Origin: Flavobacteriaceae bacterium
GTDB taxonomy: Bacteria; Bacteroidota; Bacteroidia; Flavobacteriales; Flavobacteriaceae
Direction of reading: 5' to 3'
Assembly: GCA_016763715.1 (NCBI GenBank)
Contig: JAESTG010000187.1
Coordinates: 1-6,899 of the forward strand
Length of the DNA: 6,899 nucleotides
The position numbers were made by a program, and so were the translations under genes. This document shows positions 1 to 5,416 of this stretch, in pieces (the first letter of the stretch is position 1; each line of letters starts with the position of its first letter). The notes below the pieces were generated by a model, which ran no database searches, was not told the DNA's origin, and saw only the letters and a program-made list of their open reading frames with translations.

Positions 1-609
1 ATAAAGAAAGAAACAGGTATACATATTGAAATCATTGATGGAGCCGATGAAGCCGCAATTATTGCTTCAACAGATCTTAAGGATTTAATTGAAACTGAAA
101 AAACTTTTTTATATGTTGATGTAGGTGGAGGAAGTACCGAATTCACCGTTTTTGCGAACAGAAAGATAGTCGCGTCCAAATCATTTAAACTTGGGACAGT
201 TCGTATTCTTAACGATATGGTGCGTGAGTCTATTTGGGACGACGTAATGAATTGGGTTAAGAAAAACACCCAACTTTATGAAAAGGTTAGTTTAATTGGC
301 TCTGGAGGGAATATCAATAATATTTATAAAAATAGTGGATTGAAATTAGGAAAACCATTGAGCTTCTTTTGTTTAACTAATTATTTTGAACGTCTTAAAT
401 CTTATACCTACCACGAACGTATTTTCGAATTGCAAATGAACCCAGATAGAGCCGATGTAATTATACCAGCTACCAAAATTTATTTATCAGCAATGAAATG
501 GAGCAAAGCAAAAAGTATTTATGTTCCTAAAATTGGCCTGACCGATGGTATTATTAAAAGTCTCTATAATGAAGAGCAAGCGAAGGACATCAAAGTGAAT
601 CTTAACTAA
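1..609 (+). CDS. Ppx/GppA family phosphatase (exopolyphosphatase), 5'-truncated by the window edge
   Basis: The frame is open from base 1 to the TAA at 607-609, giving 202 codons without a start. Family members are usually about 300 residues, so roughly the first 95-100 lie outside the window. Counting from the first codon here, the glycine-rich phosphate-binding motif DVGGGSTEF is at residues 40-48, the family segment SFKLGTVR at 61-68 and a second glycine loop, GSGGN, at 100-104. These belong to the actin-like (ASKHA) fold of Ppx/GppA enzymes, which remove terminal phosphate from inorganic polyphosphate or hydrolyse pppGpp to ppGpp in the cytosol. The family is clear, but which substrate dominates cannot be read from the fragment. 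A methionine at 217 is internal, because coding similarity continues upstream of it. The stop overlaps the stop of the convergent small gene at 606. Confidence 0.9.
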   Translation: MKKETGIHIEIIDGADEAAIIASTDLKDLIETEKTFLYVDVGGGSTEFTVFANRKIVASKSFKLGTVRILNDMVRESIWDDVMNWVKKNTQLYEKVSLIGSGGNINNIYKNSGLKLGKPLSFFCLTNYFERLKSYTYHERIFELQMNPDRADVIIPATKIYLSAMKWSKAKSIYVPKIGLTDGIIKSLYNEEQAKDIKVNLN

Positions 610-893
610 ATCTGACTCAGTGCCTCTGACAATCTTGTTGATTCTTTCTTCACTTGATTCATACCTATAAGCCCGCCAGACATTCCCGAAGTAGCTAGAA
701 CAACGCTAAGTCTAATTCCTGTTCCAGACACTTCTGAAAATACGTTATACTTAAAATATTTTATAAACGCTCCAAAAAGAATACGCATTGTTCTATTTCC
801 CCTAACATAGGTGCCATTTCCTGGCTCTCCATCCTTCAATTGATACCCCGAAGAAGTGAATACAGCATCCACATTTGGATTCAATTCATCCAA
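606..893 (-). CDS. Small hypothetical protein, probably frameshifted near its N-terminus
   Basis: I do not recognise this protein. The open frame runs from a TTG at 893 to a TAG at 606-608 and would encode 95 residues. The TTG is a poor start: an in-frame TAA lies two codons before it and there is no ribosome-binding signal. A better beginning is in another frame, an ATG at 940-942 that starts an 18-codon, signal-peptide-like segment ending where this frame opens. A +1 (or -2) shift would join them into a protein of about 110 residues. The body holds a glycine-rich segment (roughly residues 20-35), the basic hydrophobic stretch RILFGAFIKYFKYNVF (about 37-52) and a weakly hydrophobic GTGIRLSVVLATSGMSGGLIGM (given here in two parts: GTGIRLSVVLATSG then MSGGLIGM, about 57-78). 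It lies 36 bp after the deoxyribonucleotidase stop and could share its transcript. It may be a decaying gene, a sequencing error or a spurious frame. Confidence 0.45.
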   Translation of the reverse strand: MDELNPNVDAVFTSSGYQLKDGEPGNGTYVRGNRTMRILFGAFIKYFKYNVFSEVSGTGIRLSVVLATSGMSGGLIGMNQVKKESTRLSEALSQI

Positions 894-942
894 GAAACGT
901 TAGCATAGAGGTGAATAAACAAATTCTTGTTAGTGCTTTCAT
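886..942 (-). other. Signal-peptide-like 18-codon N-terminal fragment, out of frame with 606-893
   Basis: An ATG at 940-942 opens the short frame MKALTRICLFTSMLTFLG, which stops at a TGA (886-888). It has a Lys/Arg-containing start and a hydrophobic core, like an export signal. A near-consensus -7 sequence (TATTTTG, one T short of TAnnTTTG) lies a few bases before the ATG. The frame of the 95-residue hypothetical becomes open at bases 893-898, so a one-base skip there fuses the two. I read this as the displaced N-terminus of that gene. Confidence 0.4.
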
Positions 943-978
943 TTTTAGCAAAATATCCCATATCTCAAATATTTATGA

Positions 979-1497
979 TTATAAAAGCAAGTTAGCAATA
1001 TCATTCCAATCTTTTACACGTTCATGACCATTATCACTTCGATTGATATTATGTGGCTGGGTAAATAACAAAGTTCTATTTTCAAACGGATCCAAATTTT
1101 TATAGTGATCATCAATTAGAATATCTCCCTGAACCACAGTCTTCGAGCCACAAAATACAATTCGGTTCCACGGTATGAAAGAGAAGTGTTCCTCTAGCCA
1201 ATAGTACTTCTCTTCCAAACTGTTAGGGAATTCCATAGCGGCTGACACAATAAATATATCGTATTTCTCATTGAGCCGTTGCATGACATCAAAAGCATTG
1301 GAAATTAAGGGTGCTGTTCTAAAAAAACCTCGTTCCCTAACATGTCTTACTGCATTTGGAAATGCAACAATTTCATCCTCTCCATCCAATTCATTAATAT
1401 TTATGACAGTACCGCTTTCAGCGAATTCGAATTTGGCAGCTTGTTTGTAAATATCTGCAAGCACTCCATCCATATCTACTAATAAACGCTTTTTCAT
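979..1497 (-). CDS. 5'(3')-deoxyribonucleotidase, HAD superfamily (NT5C type)
   Basis: This 172-residue protein matches the length and motifs of the short HAD-fold 5'(3')-deoxyribonucleotidases (5' nucleotidase, deoxy, cytosolic type C). These cytosolic enzymes dephosphorylate deoxynucleoside monophosphates and help balance dNTP pools. HAD motif I is DMDGVLAD at 8-15, with D8 the expected nucleophile and D10 the acid/base. Motif II is at S85 in IVSAAM. The motif III lysine is probably K119 in FCGSKT. Motif IV is LIDDH at 127-131, with D129 and D130 as metal ligands. All four are intact. The ATG at 1497 sits directly before motif I, so the start is secure. It follows miaE by 77 bp on the same strand. 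That gap holds a weak inverted repeat (CTACT/AGTAG) but no terminator-like T-run, and the near-consensus TAAGTTTT before the ATG may be a weak promoter of its own. Substrate preference cannot be read from the sequence. Confidence 0.88.
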   Translation of the reverse strand: MKKRLLVDMDGVLADIYKQAAKFEFAESGTVININELDGEDEIVAFPNAVRHVRERGFFRTAPLISNAFDVMQRLNEKYDIFIVSAAMEFPNSLEEKYYWLEEHFSFIPWNRIVFCGSKTVVQGDILIDDHYKNLDPFENRTLLFTQPHNINRSDNGHERVKDWNDIANLLL

Positions 1498-1574
1498 ATG
1501 TATATTTTGAAAACTTATAGACCATCTACTACTAATAAAGTAGCCTTGAGTAAAAATTAATCATCAAACACTAA

Positions 1575-2186
1575 CTACCCGTGAATACTTCCACTAGTAC
1601 TCAATCCAAGCATTACTTCAGCTTCATAAGTTAAAAGGGCTTGCCATTTTTTATCAACCTCTTTTCGATCTCCATATTCTCTGGCAAAACTTAGAAACAT
1701 GGTATAATGTCCAGCCTCACTAACCATTAGTTTTTTATAAAACTTGCCTAGTTTCTTATCTTCCAATTGTTCACTCAGTAAGCGGAATCGCTCACAACTA
1801 CGTGCCTCAATTAGAGCGGCATATAATAATCGATGAATCAATTGGTCTGTTCGGCTTCCTCCTTTAGGGAAAAATTTCAAAATTGAAATGACATAATCGT
1901 CTTTACGATCGCGTCCCATGATCCATCCTCTTTCGATAATTTTATCATGTACCATTTTAAAATGACTCATTTCCTCCTGTGCAAGTGCCACCATTTCGGA
2001 AACTAATTCGGTATATTCAGGAAATGAAACGATGAGTGAGATTGCTGTAGATGCAGCTTTTTGCTCACAGTAAGCGTGATCTGTGAGTATTTCCTCTACA
2101 TTTTTTTCAACAATATTAACCCAACGTGGATCTGTAGGAAGTTTGAGTCCCAACATTTTTATATCGCTTGTATTTTCGGTAGTCAT
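1575..2186 (-). CDS. miaE: tRNA-(ms2io6A)-hydroxylase MiaE
   Basis: MiaE is a non-haem di-iron monooxygenase that hydroxylates the isopentenyl side chain of ms2i6A at position 37 of tRNAs reading U-starting codons, giving ms2io6A. The 203-residue length fits the family. The ferritin-like four-helix bundle shows the full ligand set: E41 (in HAYCEQKAAS), E72 and H75 (EEMSHF), E127 (LIEARSCERF), and E157 with H160 (SEAGHYTMF). The ATG at 2186 gives a family-typical N-terminus. The gene begins 18 bp after the stop of the dnaX tau frame, so it is probably cotranscribed with dnaX. The reaction depends on MiaA and MiaB products made elsewhere and needs O2, which fits an aerobic or facultative host. 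Confidence 0.93.
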   Translation of the reverse strand: MTTENTSDIKMLGLKLPTDPRWVNIVEKNVEEILTDHAYCEQKAASTAISLIVSFPEYTELVSEMVALAQEEMSHFKMVHDKIIERGWIMGRDRKDDYVISILKFFPKGGSRTDQLIHRLLYAALIEARSCERFRLLSEQLEDKKLGKFYKKLMVSEAGHYTMFLSFAREYGDRKEVDKKWQALLTYEAEVMLGLSTSGSIHG

Positions 2187-2204
2187 ATTATAAAATCCAA
2201 AGTT

Positions 2205-2969
2205 CTATATATCCAAATCAAATTCCTTCCTCAATTGATCCAGAAGTGGGTTCTTTTCTACTAGTTTTTCAAACTTCTCTCTAGTGGTATAGGCGTATCG
2301 TTTAATCTCTGCCTCATCTATTTCAATAGAAAGGTCGATGTCATAGTTCTGCAAAGTAGTTCTTAGATAAGTCAATAGTTCATACTTGGCGCGTTCCACT
2401 TCTACTTTGATTGTGGAATTTGGAAAAACCAAATGTATTAAAGTTCCTTCCAATCTAGGAATACCCATTGTAAGGTGGGAGTAGAGGTTAAATTTCCCTT
2501 CTTTCTCTATCTTTTTGGTGTAGGCATGCCAAGCCTTTTGCATTTGTTCTTCAGTGAAGTCCTCAGTAGGTAAGTTATCCTCGTCTGGTAGTTTAGCAAC
2601 AAACTCTTTTTTTAATTCGTGTTTTTTCTGAATACTTTTCAGAGACAATGCCGAAACTTTTTTTGTATTTCGTTCTGCTAATATCTGAGGCCGCTGAATC
2701 ACTTTTTTTTCTGAAATGGACGTTGATGTTGTTTCTATCTTTACTTTGGCTACAACTTCTTTAGATTGGGTTTCAATGCGAGCTACTCCATCTTTTTGAG
2801 ATGGTATTTCGGTCACTATGGCAGCTACTTCAGCGGATGAATCTTTTATTTCTGGTTTAATCTCCGATGTTTTCTGCGGAAGAGAAACTTTCTTAAAATA
2901 AGAGGGAGGAATTACGAAATATTTGGATTGTCCGTTATGGATGGAATTAGGTTTTTTTTTCGCCTTCAA
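2205..2969 (-). CDS. dnaX: DnaX tau-specific C-terminal extension, reached by frameshift from the gamma frame
   Basis: This frame encodes the tail that turns gamma into tau, the form of the clamp-loader subunit that contacts the replicative polymerase and helicase. It has no credible start of its own: the TTG at 2967-2969 lies inside the gamma coding sequence, two codons after an in-frame TAA (2973-2975). Counting from that TTG, residues 15-135 form a charged, Lys/Glu/Ser-rich, probably disordered linker. Residues 136-254 look folded, running from TEEQMQKAWHAYTKKIEKEG to the end, NPLLDQLRKEFDLDI, a close of the kind I associate with Bacteroidota DnaX. Joining it to gamma by a +1 shift at the A9 run gives a tau of about 604 residues, a normal full length. 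Codons stay open for 248 residues after the run, so selection appears to keep the tail. It is very unlikely to be a separate gene. Confidence 0.85.
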   Translation of the reverse strand: MKAKKKPNSIHNGQSKYFVIPPSYFKKVSLPQKTSEIKPEIKDSSAEVAAIVTEIPSQKDGVARIETQSKEVVAKVKIETTSTSISEKKVIQRPQILAERNTKKVSALSLKSIQKKHELKKEFVAKLPDEDNLPTEDFTEEQMQKAWHAYTKKIEKEGKFNLYSHLTMGIPRLEGTLIHLVFPNSTIKVEVERAKYELLTYLRTTLQNYDIDLSIEIDEAEIKRYAYTTREKFEKLVEKNPLLDQLRKEFDLDI

Positions 2970-4020
2970 AGGTTATTGAGGCGAGTTGAAGCAAACATAA
3001 TTCGACTAGAAGTCGTTGGTTCCGACTATTTTTATATTTTAAATCACAATCATTGGCCAAATCAATTGCGGAGACTAAAAAGGAATTTGGAGCCGCTTTA
3101 GATTGTTCCAAGTACATTTGTTTTACTTGTTCACCAACTTCTAAAAGGTCAATGGTAACTTCATTTTTACAAACCAAAAGGTCTCTAAAATGAGATGCCA
3201 ATCCAGAAACAAAATGATGCCCATCGAACCCTTTCGATAATATCTCATCGTATTGAACAAGTGATTCTGGAATTTGATTGTTAAGCAATAGTCTTGTAAT
3301 TCCGAAGTAATACGTATAATCCAAAACATTCAAATTCTCTGTTACCGCTTGTCGTGTCAGGTTTTTACCAGAAAAACTAACAACTCTGTCAAAGATGGAA
3401 AGCGCATCGCGCATCGCGCCATCAGCTTTTTGAGCAATAATATGCAGTGCGTCATCTTCTGCTTCAATGTTTTCAGCCTTAGCCACTTCAGCTAGTTGAG
3501 CTTTGATATCGGGAACTGTAATTCTTCTAAAGTCAAATATTTGACACCGAGAAAGAATGGTGGGTATTATTTTATGCTTTTCGGTGGTAGCCAATATGAA
3601 AATAGCATGTTTGGGCGGTTCTTCTAAGGTTTTTAGAAAAGCATTGAACGCAGCTGAAGAAAGCATATGTACTTCATCAATAATATACACTTTGTAGTTT
3701 CCAACTTGCGGAGGTATTCGAACCTGATCAATTAAATTACGAATGTCATCCACAGAATTATTGGAAGCAGCATCTAATTCAAAAATATTAAAAGCGAAAT
3801 CTTCATCTTCGTGATGAGTACCATCATCATTAATTTTCTTTGCTAAAATACGAGCGCAAGTAGTCTTTCCAACACCACGAGGACCCGTAAAAAGTAGAGC
3901 CTGAGCTAAATGGTCATTATCAATTGCATTAATCAAAGTATTGGTAACAGCCTGTTGTCCTACCACATCCTTAAAATGCGTAGGTCTATACTTTCTTGCC
4001 GATACTATAAAGTGTTCCAT
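2947..4020 (-). CDS. dnaX: DNA polymerase III clamp-loader subunit gamma (DnaX ATPase domains)
   Basis: DnaX is the AAA+ ATPase of the clamp loader that places the beta sliding clamp on primed DNA. This 357-residue frame carries all three core domains: the N-terminal segment ARKYRPTHFKDVVGQ (8-22), Walker A GPRGVGKT (46-53), the DAASNNSVDDIR segment (83-94), Walker B VYIIDEVH (111-118), the SRC motif with the arginine finger (157-159), a sensor-2-like GAMRDALS (201-208), and the helical domain III ending near 350. The frame stops at EGEKKT, right after an A9 run, where the tau frame takes over. It lacks the four-cysteine zinc module normally found between Walker A and DAASN; only an acidic and His-containing linker (64-74) is there. 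The ATG at 4020 gives a standard N-terminus. A TATATTTG -7 box lies 10 bp upstream, which would leave almost no leader. Confidence 0.95.
   Translation of the reverse strand: MEHFIVSARKYRPTHFKDVVGQQAVTNTLINAIDNDHLAQALLFTGPRGVGKTTCARILAKKINDDGTHHEDEDFAFNIFELDAASNNSVDDIRNLIDQVRIPPQVGNYKVYIIDEVHMLSSAAFNAFLKTLEEPPKHAIFILATTEKHKIIPTILSRCQIFDFRRITVPDIKAQLAEVAKAENIEAEDDALHIIAQKADGAMRDALSIFDRVVSFSGKNLTRQAVTENLNVLDYTYYFGITRLLLNNQIPESLVQYDEILSKGFDGHHFVSGLASHFRDLLVCKNEVTIDLLEVGEQVKQMYLEQSKAAPNSFLVSAIDLANDCDLKYKNSRNQRLLVELCLLQLASITFEGEKKT
2951..2984 (-). promoter_or_regulatory. Candidate dnaX slippage site: stem-loop followed by an A9 run
   Basis: On the minus strand a perfect 6-bp inverted repeat (TCGCCT at 2984-2979, AGGCGA at 2965-2960, 13-nt loop) ends exactly on the first base of a run of nine A (2960-2952). 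The gamma frame reads GAA AAA AAA ACC TAA and stops at 2947-2949. The tau frame reads AAA AAA AAA CCT AAT. The two frames are both open only between 2972 and 2950, so the run is the only plausible switch point. Getting from gamma to tau needs one A fewer (or two more) in the mRNA, or a +1/-2 ribosomal move. A -1 shift instead stops after about 13 codons. Thermus dnaX is the known precedent for slippage on an A9 run. I see no strong structure 3' of the run. Confidence 0.65.
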
Positions 4021-4030
4021 AGTTGTAAAA

Positions 4031-4038
4031 CAAATATA
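4031..4038 (-). promoter_or_regulatory. Candidate -7 promoter box of dnaX (TATATTTG)
   Basis: TATATTTG on the minus strand matches the Bacteroidota -7 consensus TAnnTTTG exactly. It ends 10 bp before the dnaX ATG, so transcription would start about 5-6 nt before it. No good TTTG -33 element is seen. A T-rich CTATTTT lies 22 nt upstream, and the same sequence precedes the rnpB box at 23 nt. Confidence 0.5.
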
Positions 4039-4060
4039 AAAAGGTATCTGTAGTTATTAA

Positions 4061-4080
4061 AAAATAGTCATTCCTATTTT
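4061..4080. repeat. Perfect 7-bp inverted repeat between the dnaX and rnpB promoters
   Basis: AAAATAG (4061-4067) and CTATTTT (4074-4080) are exact inverted repeats with a 6-nt spacer. The centre is at about 4070.5, within a base of the midpoint between the two -7 boxes. Each promoter therefore has CTATTTT 22-23 nt upstream of its box. It could be a shared operator, a pair of degenerate -33 elements, or chance in AT-rich DNA. Confidence 0.4.
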
Positions 4081-4103
4081 ACGCTAGTTATTAACATTTG
4101 AAC

Positions 4104-4111
4104 TATTTTTG
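4104..4111 (+). promoter_or_regulatory. Candidate -7 promoter box of rnpB (TATTTTTG)
   Basis: TATTTTTG is an exact TAnnTTTG match. It ends 4 nt before the first base of the rnpB P1 helix (4116), the expected spacing to the transcription start. The structural 5' end of the RNA thus supports the promoter call independently. Confidence 0.65.
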
Positions 4112-4115
4112 CACC

Positions 4116-4422
4116 GCAGGCCGCCTTATCGAACTAGCTTAGGCTAGTTAGGAAAGTCCGGACACCAAAGGGAAGCATAGCGGCTAACAGCCGTCGTTCC
4201 GACCACCATCGGAATAGGACTAGTGCAACAGAAAGTATGTACAGGTAATGCTGTAGTGAAACCAGGTAAACTCTATGCGGTGCAATGCCATGTATACTCA
4301 GGCTTGAGGGTTCCCGCCCAATCTGAGAGGGTAGGCAGATAGAACGTTTTGGTAACAAATCGTCCAGATAAATGATAAGGCTCTAATACTAATTGGAGAC
4401 AGAATCCGGCTTATAGGCCTGC
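4116..4422 (+). ncRNA. rnpB: RNase P RNA (M1 RNA), bacterial A-type-like
   Basis: This is the catalytic RNA of RNase P, which cleaves the 5' leader from precursor tRNAs together with the RnpA protein. The ends pair as P1: GCAGGCC at 4116-4122 with GGCCTGC at 4416-4422. P3 is AACTAGC/GCTAGTT (4132-4138 and 4143-4149) with a TTAG loop. The core signature GGAAAGTCCGGAC starts at 4151 and the universal ACAGAATCCGGCTTAT is at 4399-4414. Their P4 pairing is CCGGA (4158-4162) with TCCGG (4405-4409), a covariant form of the E. coli CCGGG/CCCGG. Within the P15-like stem bounded by CTCAG/CTGAG (4297-4301, 4323-4327), a GGT at 4309-4311 fits the loop that binds tRNA CCA. A GTAA tetraloop closes a helix at 4344-4363, and a P18 hairpin (CTCTAA/TTGGAG) lies at 4381-4398. 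At about 307 nt it is compact next to the 377-nt E. coli RNA. It is divergent from dnaX. Confidence 0.95.
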
Positions 4423-4431
4423 ATTTTTTTT
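4411..4431 (+). terminator. Probable rnpB 3' end: P1 strand followed by T8
   Basis: The 3' strand of P1 (GGCCTGC) is followed by one A and eight T (4424-4431). The T-run looks like an intrinsic terminator tail, but no strong local hairpin precedes it. Either long-range P1 pairing or a weak GGC/GCC stem around 4408-4419 would have to act. The opposing gene ends 30 bp further on. Confidence 0.45.
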
Positions 4432-4460
4432 AATTTCAAATCCTGAATAAGAAGGAATTA

Positions 4461-4874
4461 TTATAGGATAACTTCAGATGTTTCTGGCTGATGGTTTTTA
4501 ACATTCATCTTTAACCATTCAATGCATTCCTCCATTTTATAGAAAGGCTTAAACGGGCGATTTTTATAAAATGTTTGCTCGAACAAAGCATTGCTATATC
4601 CTGTTTCTGAATAACACATTATCGCAATGGCAGATAACCAGGGGCCATCTTCTGTATCAAAATAACTAGTTGGATCCACGGTATAATCATTAATTCGATT
4701 TGAAATATAGCCAAATGGACTGTCTGGAAAATAGGAATTAAATAATTTGTAAAGTTCGTTCAACTGAGAACGACCGAAGAGTAGACCTTCGTCCATCGTA
4801 ACGACAAAGTAATCATCAAATATATCAACGACTGCAAAATCAAGTTGCAATGTTTTAGTAGCGTGGGGAGCCAT
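4461..4874 (-). CDS. Small conserved protein, probably SpoIIAA/STAS-like fold
   Basis: This is a 137-residue soluble protein with no signal peptide or membrane segment. Beta-strand-like segments near the start (LDFAVVDIFDDYFVVTMDEG, about 10-29) are followed by a helix (about 36-48) and a strand, FGYISNRI (about 54-61). The last third (ALFEQTFYKNRPFKPFYKMEECIEWLK) resembles the closing helix of SpoIIAA-like/STAS proteins, in which a residue set near PFKxFxxxEEAxxWL ends the fold. I base that assignment on pattern only. No enzyme motif is visible, and a partner-switching or scaffolding role would be a guess. The ATG at 4874 is 5 bp after the rsmD stop, so it is the last gene of the rsmD operon. 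It faces rnpB, with 30 bp between the rnpB T-run and its stop. Confidence 0.8.
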   Translation of the reverse strand: MAPHATKTLQLDFAVVDIFDDYFVVTMDEGLLFGRSQLNELYKLFNSYFPDSPFGYISNRINDYTVDPTSYFDTEDGPWLSAIAIMCYSETGYSNALFEQTFYKNRPFKPFYKMEECIEWLKMNVKNHQPETSEVIL

Positions 4875-4879
4875 GTATT

Positions 4880-5416
4880 TTATGTATTAAAAAAACTGAA
4901 CACTGACACTCCATATTTTCTAGATTCCTGAAAACCAGTAAGGCCTGATAAATCGGTTTGTTTAGGATGCTCAATGATAAATATTCCGTCAGTGTTTAGC
5001 AAATTATTTTTAAATATTCTCACCACCAATTTTTCAAATTGCTCAACCTCAAATGCATATGGTGGATCTGCGAAAATGATGTCGAAATCACCATTGGCAT
5101 ACTCTAAATATTTAAAAACATCTTTTTTCACCGTTTCAATAGGAAGTGAAAGTTCTTCTGCTGTTTGGTGAATAAATTTCACGCAACCCCAATGGGAGTC
5201 AACACATGTGATTTTTTGAGTACCCCTAGAAGCGAACTCATAGCTAATGTTACCTGTGCCAGCAAAAAGATCAAGAACCTCTAATTCGTCAAAATAGAAA
5301 CGATTATTCAAAATATTGAAAAGTGCTTCTTTGGCATTATCTGTTGTGGGCCTTACTGGTAATTTTTTTGGGGCCGTAATTCGTCTTCCTTTATGTGTTC
5401 CAGAAATAATACGCAC
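4880..5416 (-). CDS. rsmD: 16S rRNA (guanine(966)-N(2))-methyltransferase RsmD
   Basis: RsmD transfers a methyl group from S-adenosylmethionine to N2 of G966 in 16S rRNA, at the P-site loop of the small subunit. The 178-residue length is typical. The family N-terminus MRIISGTHKGRRI is followed by VRPTTDNAKEALFNIL (21-36), the SAM-binding loop DLFAGTG (49-55) and the catalytic DPPY (117-120). A late IIEH strand is at about 147-150. It starts with GTG at 5416, whose first G is also the last base of the TAG stop of the DUF3822 gene (TAGTG). This indicates translational coupling and supports the GTG start, since the MRIISG start is conserved. Homologues are usually called by all of these motifs, so the assignment is secure. 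Confidence 0.95.
   Translation of the reverse strand: MRIISGTHKGRRITAPKKLPVRPTTDNAKEALFNILNNRFYFDELEVLDLFAGTGNISYEFASRGTQKITCVDSHWGCVKFIHQTAEELSLPIETVKKDVFKYLEYANGDFDIIFADPPYAFEVEQFEKLVVRIFKNNLLNTDGIFIIEHPKQTDLSGLTGFQESRKYGVSVFSFFNT

Noticed and set aside
1526..1543. Inverted repeat CTACT/AGTAG between miaE and the deoxyribonucleotidase gene, considered as a terminator
   Set aside because: The stem is only 5 bp and AT-rich with no T-run after it, so it does not support a terminator call.
2061..2264. Plus-strand open frame of 67 codons across the miaE start and the tau end
   Set aside because: It is antisense to two well-supported genes and has no recognisable protein features.
2934..2951. 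Possible -1 ribosomal frameshift from gamma, as in E. coli dnaX
   Set aside because: The -1 frame stops after about 13 codons and does not enter the tau frame, and I see no strong hairpin 3' of the run.
3141..3329. Minus-strand 62-codon frame inside dnaX
   Set aside because: It is an out-of-frame shadow of the DnaX domain III coding sequence.
4134..4358. Minus-strand open frame of 74 codons inside 4134-4358
   Set aside because: It lies wholly antisense to rnpB, whose conserved core and paired ends explain the sequence.
4441..4458. TCCT/AGGA hairpin between rnpB and the 4461 gene, considered as a bidirectional terminator
   Set aside because: The stem is 4 bp and lacks a T-run on either side; the rnpB T8 lies before it.
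4974..5171. Plus-strand 65-codon frame inside rsmD
   Set aside because: It is antisense to RsmD motifs, including DPPY, so it is a shadow.
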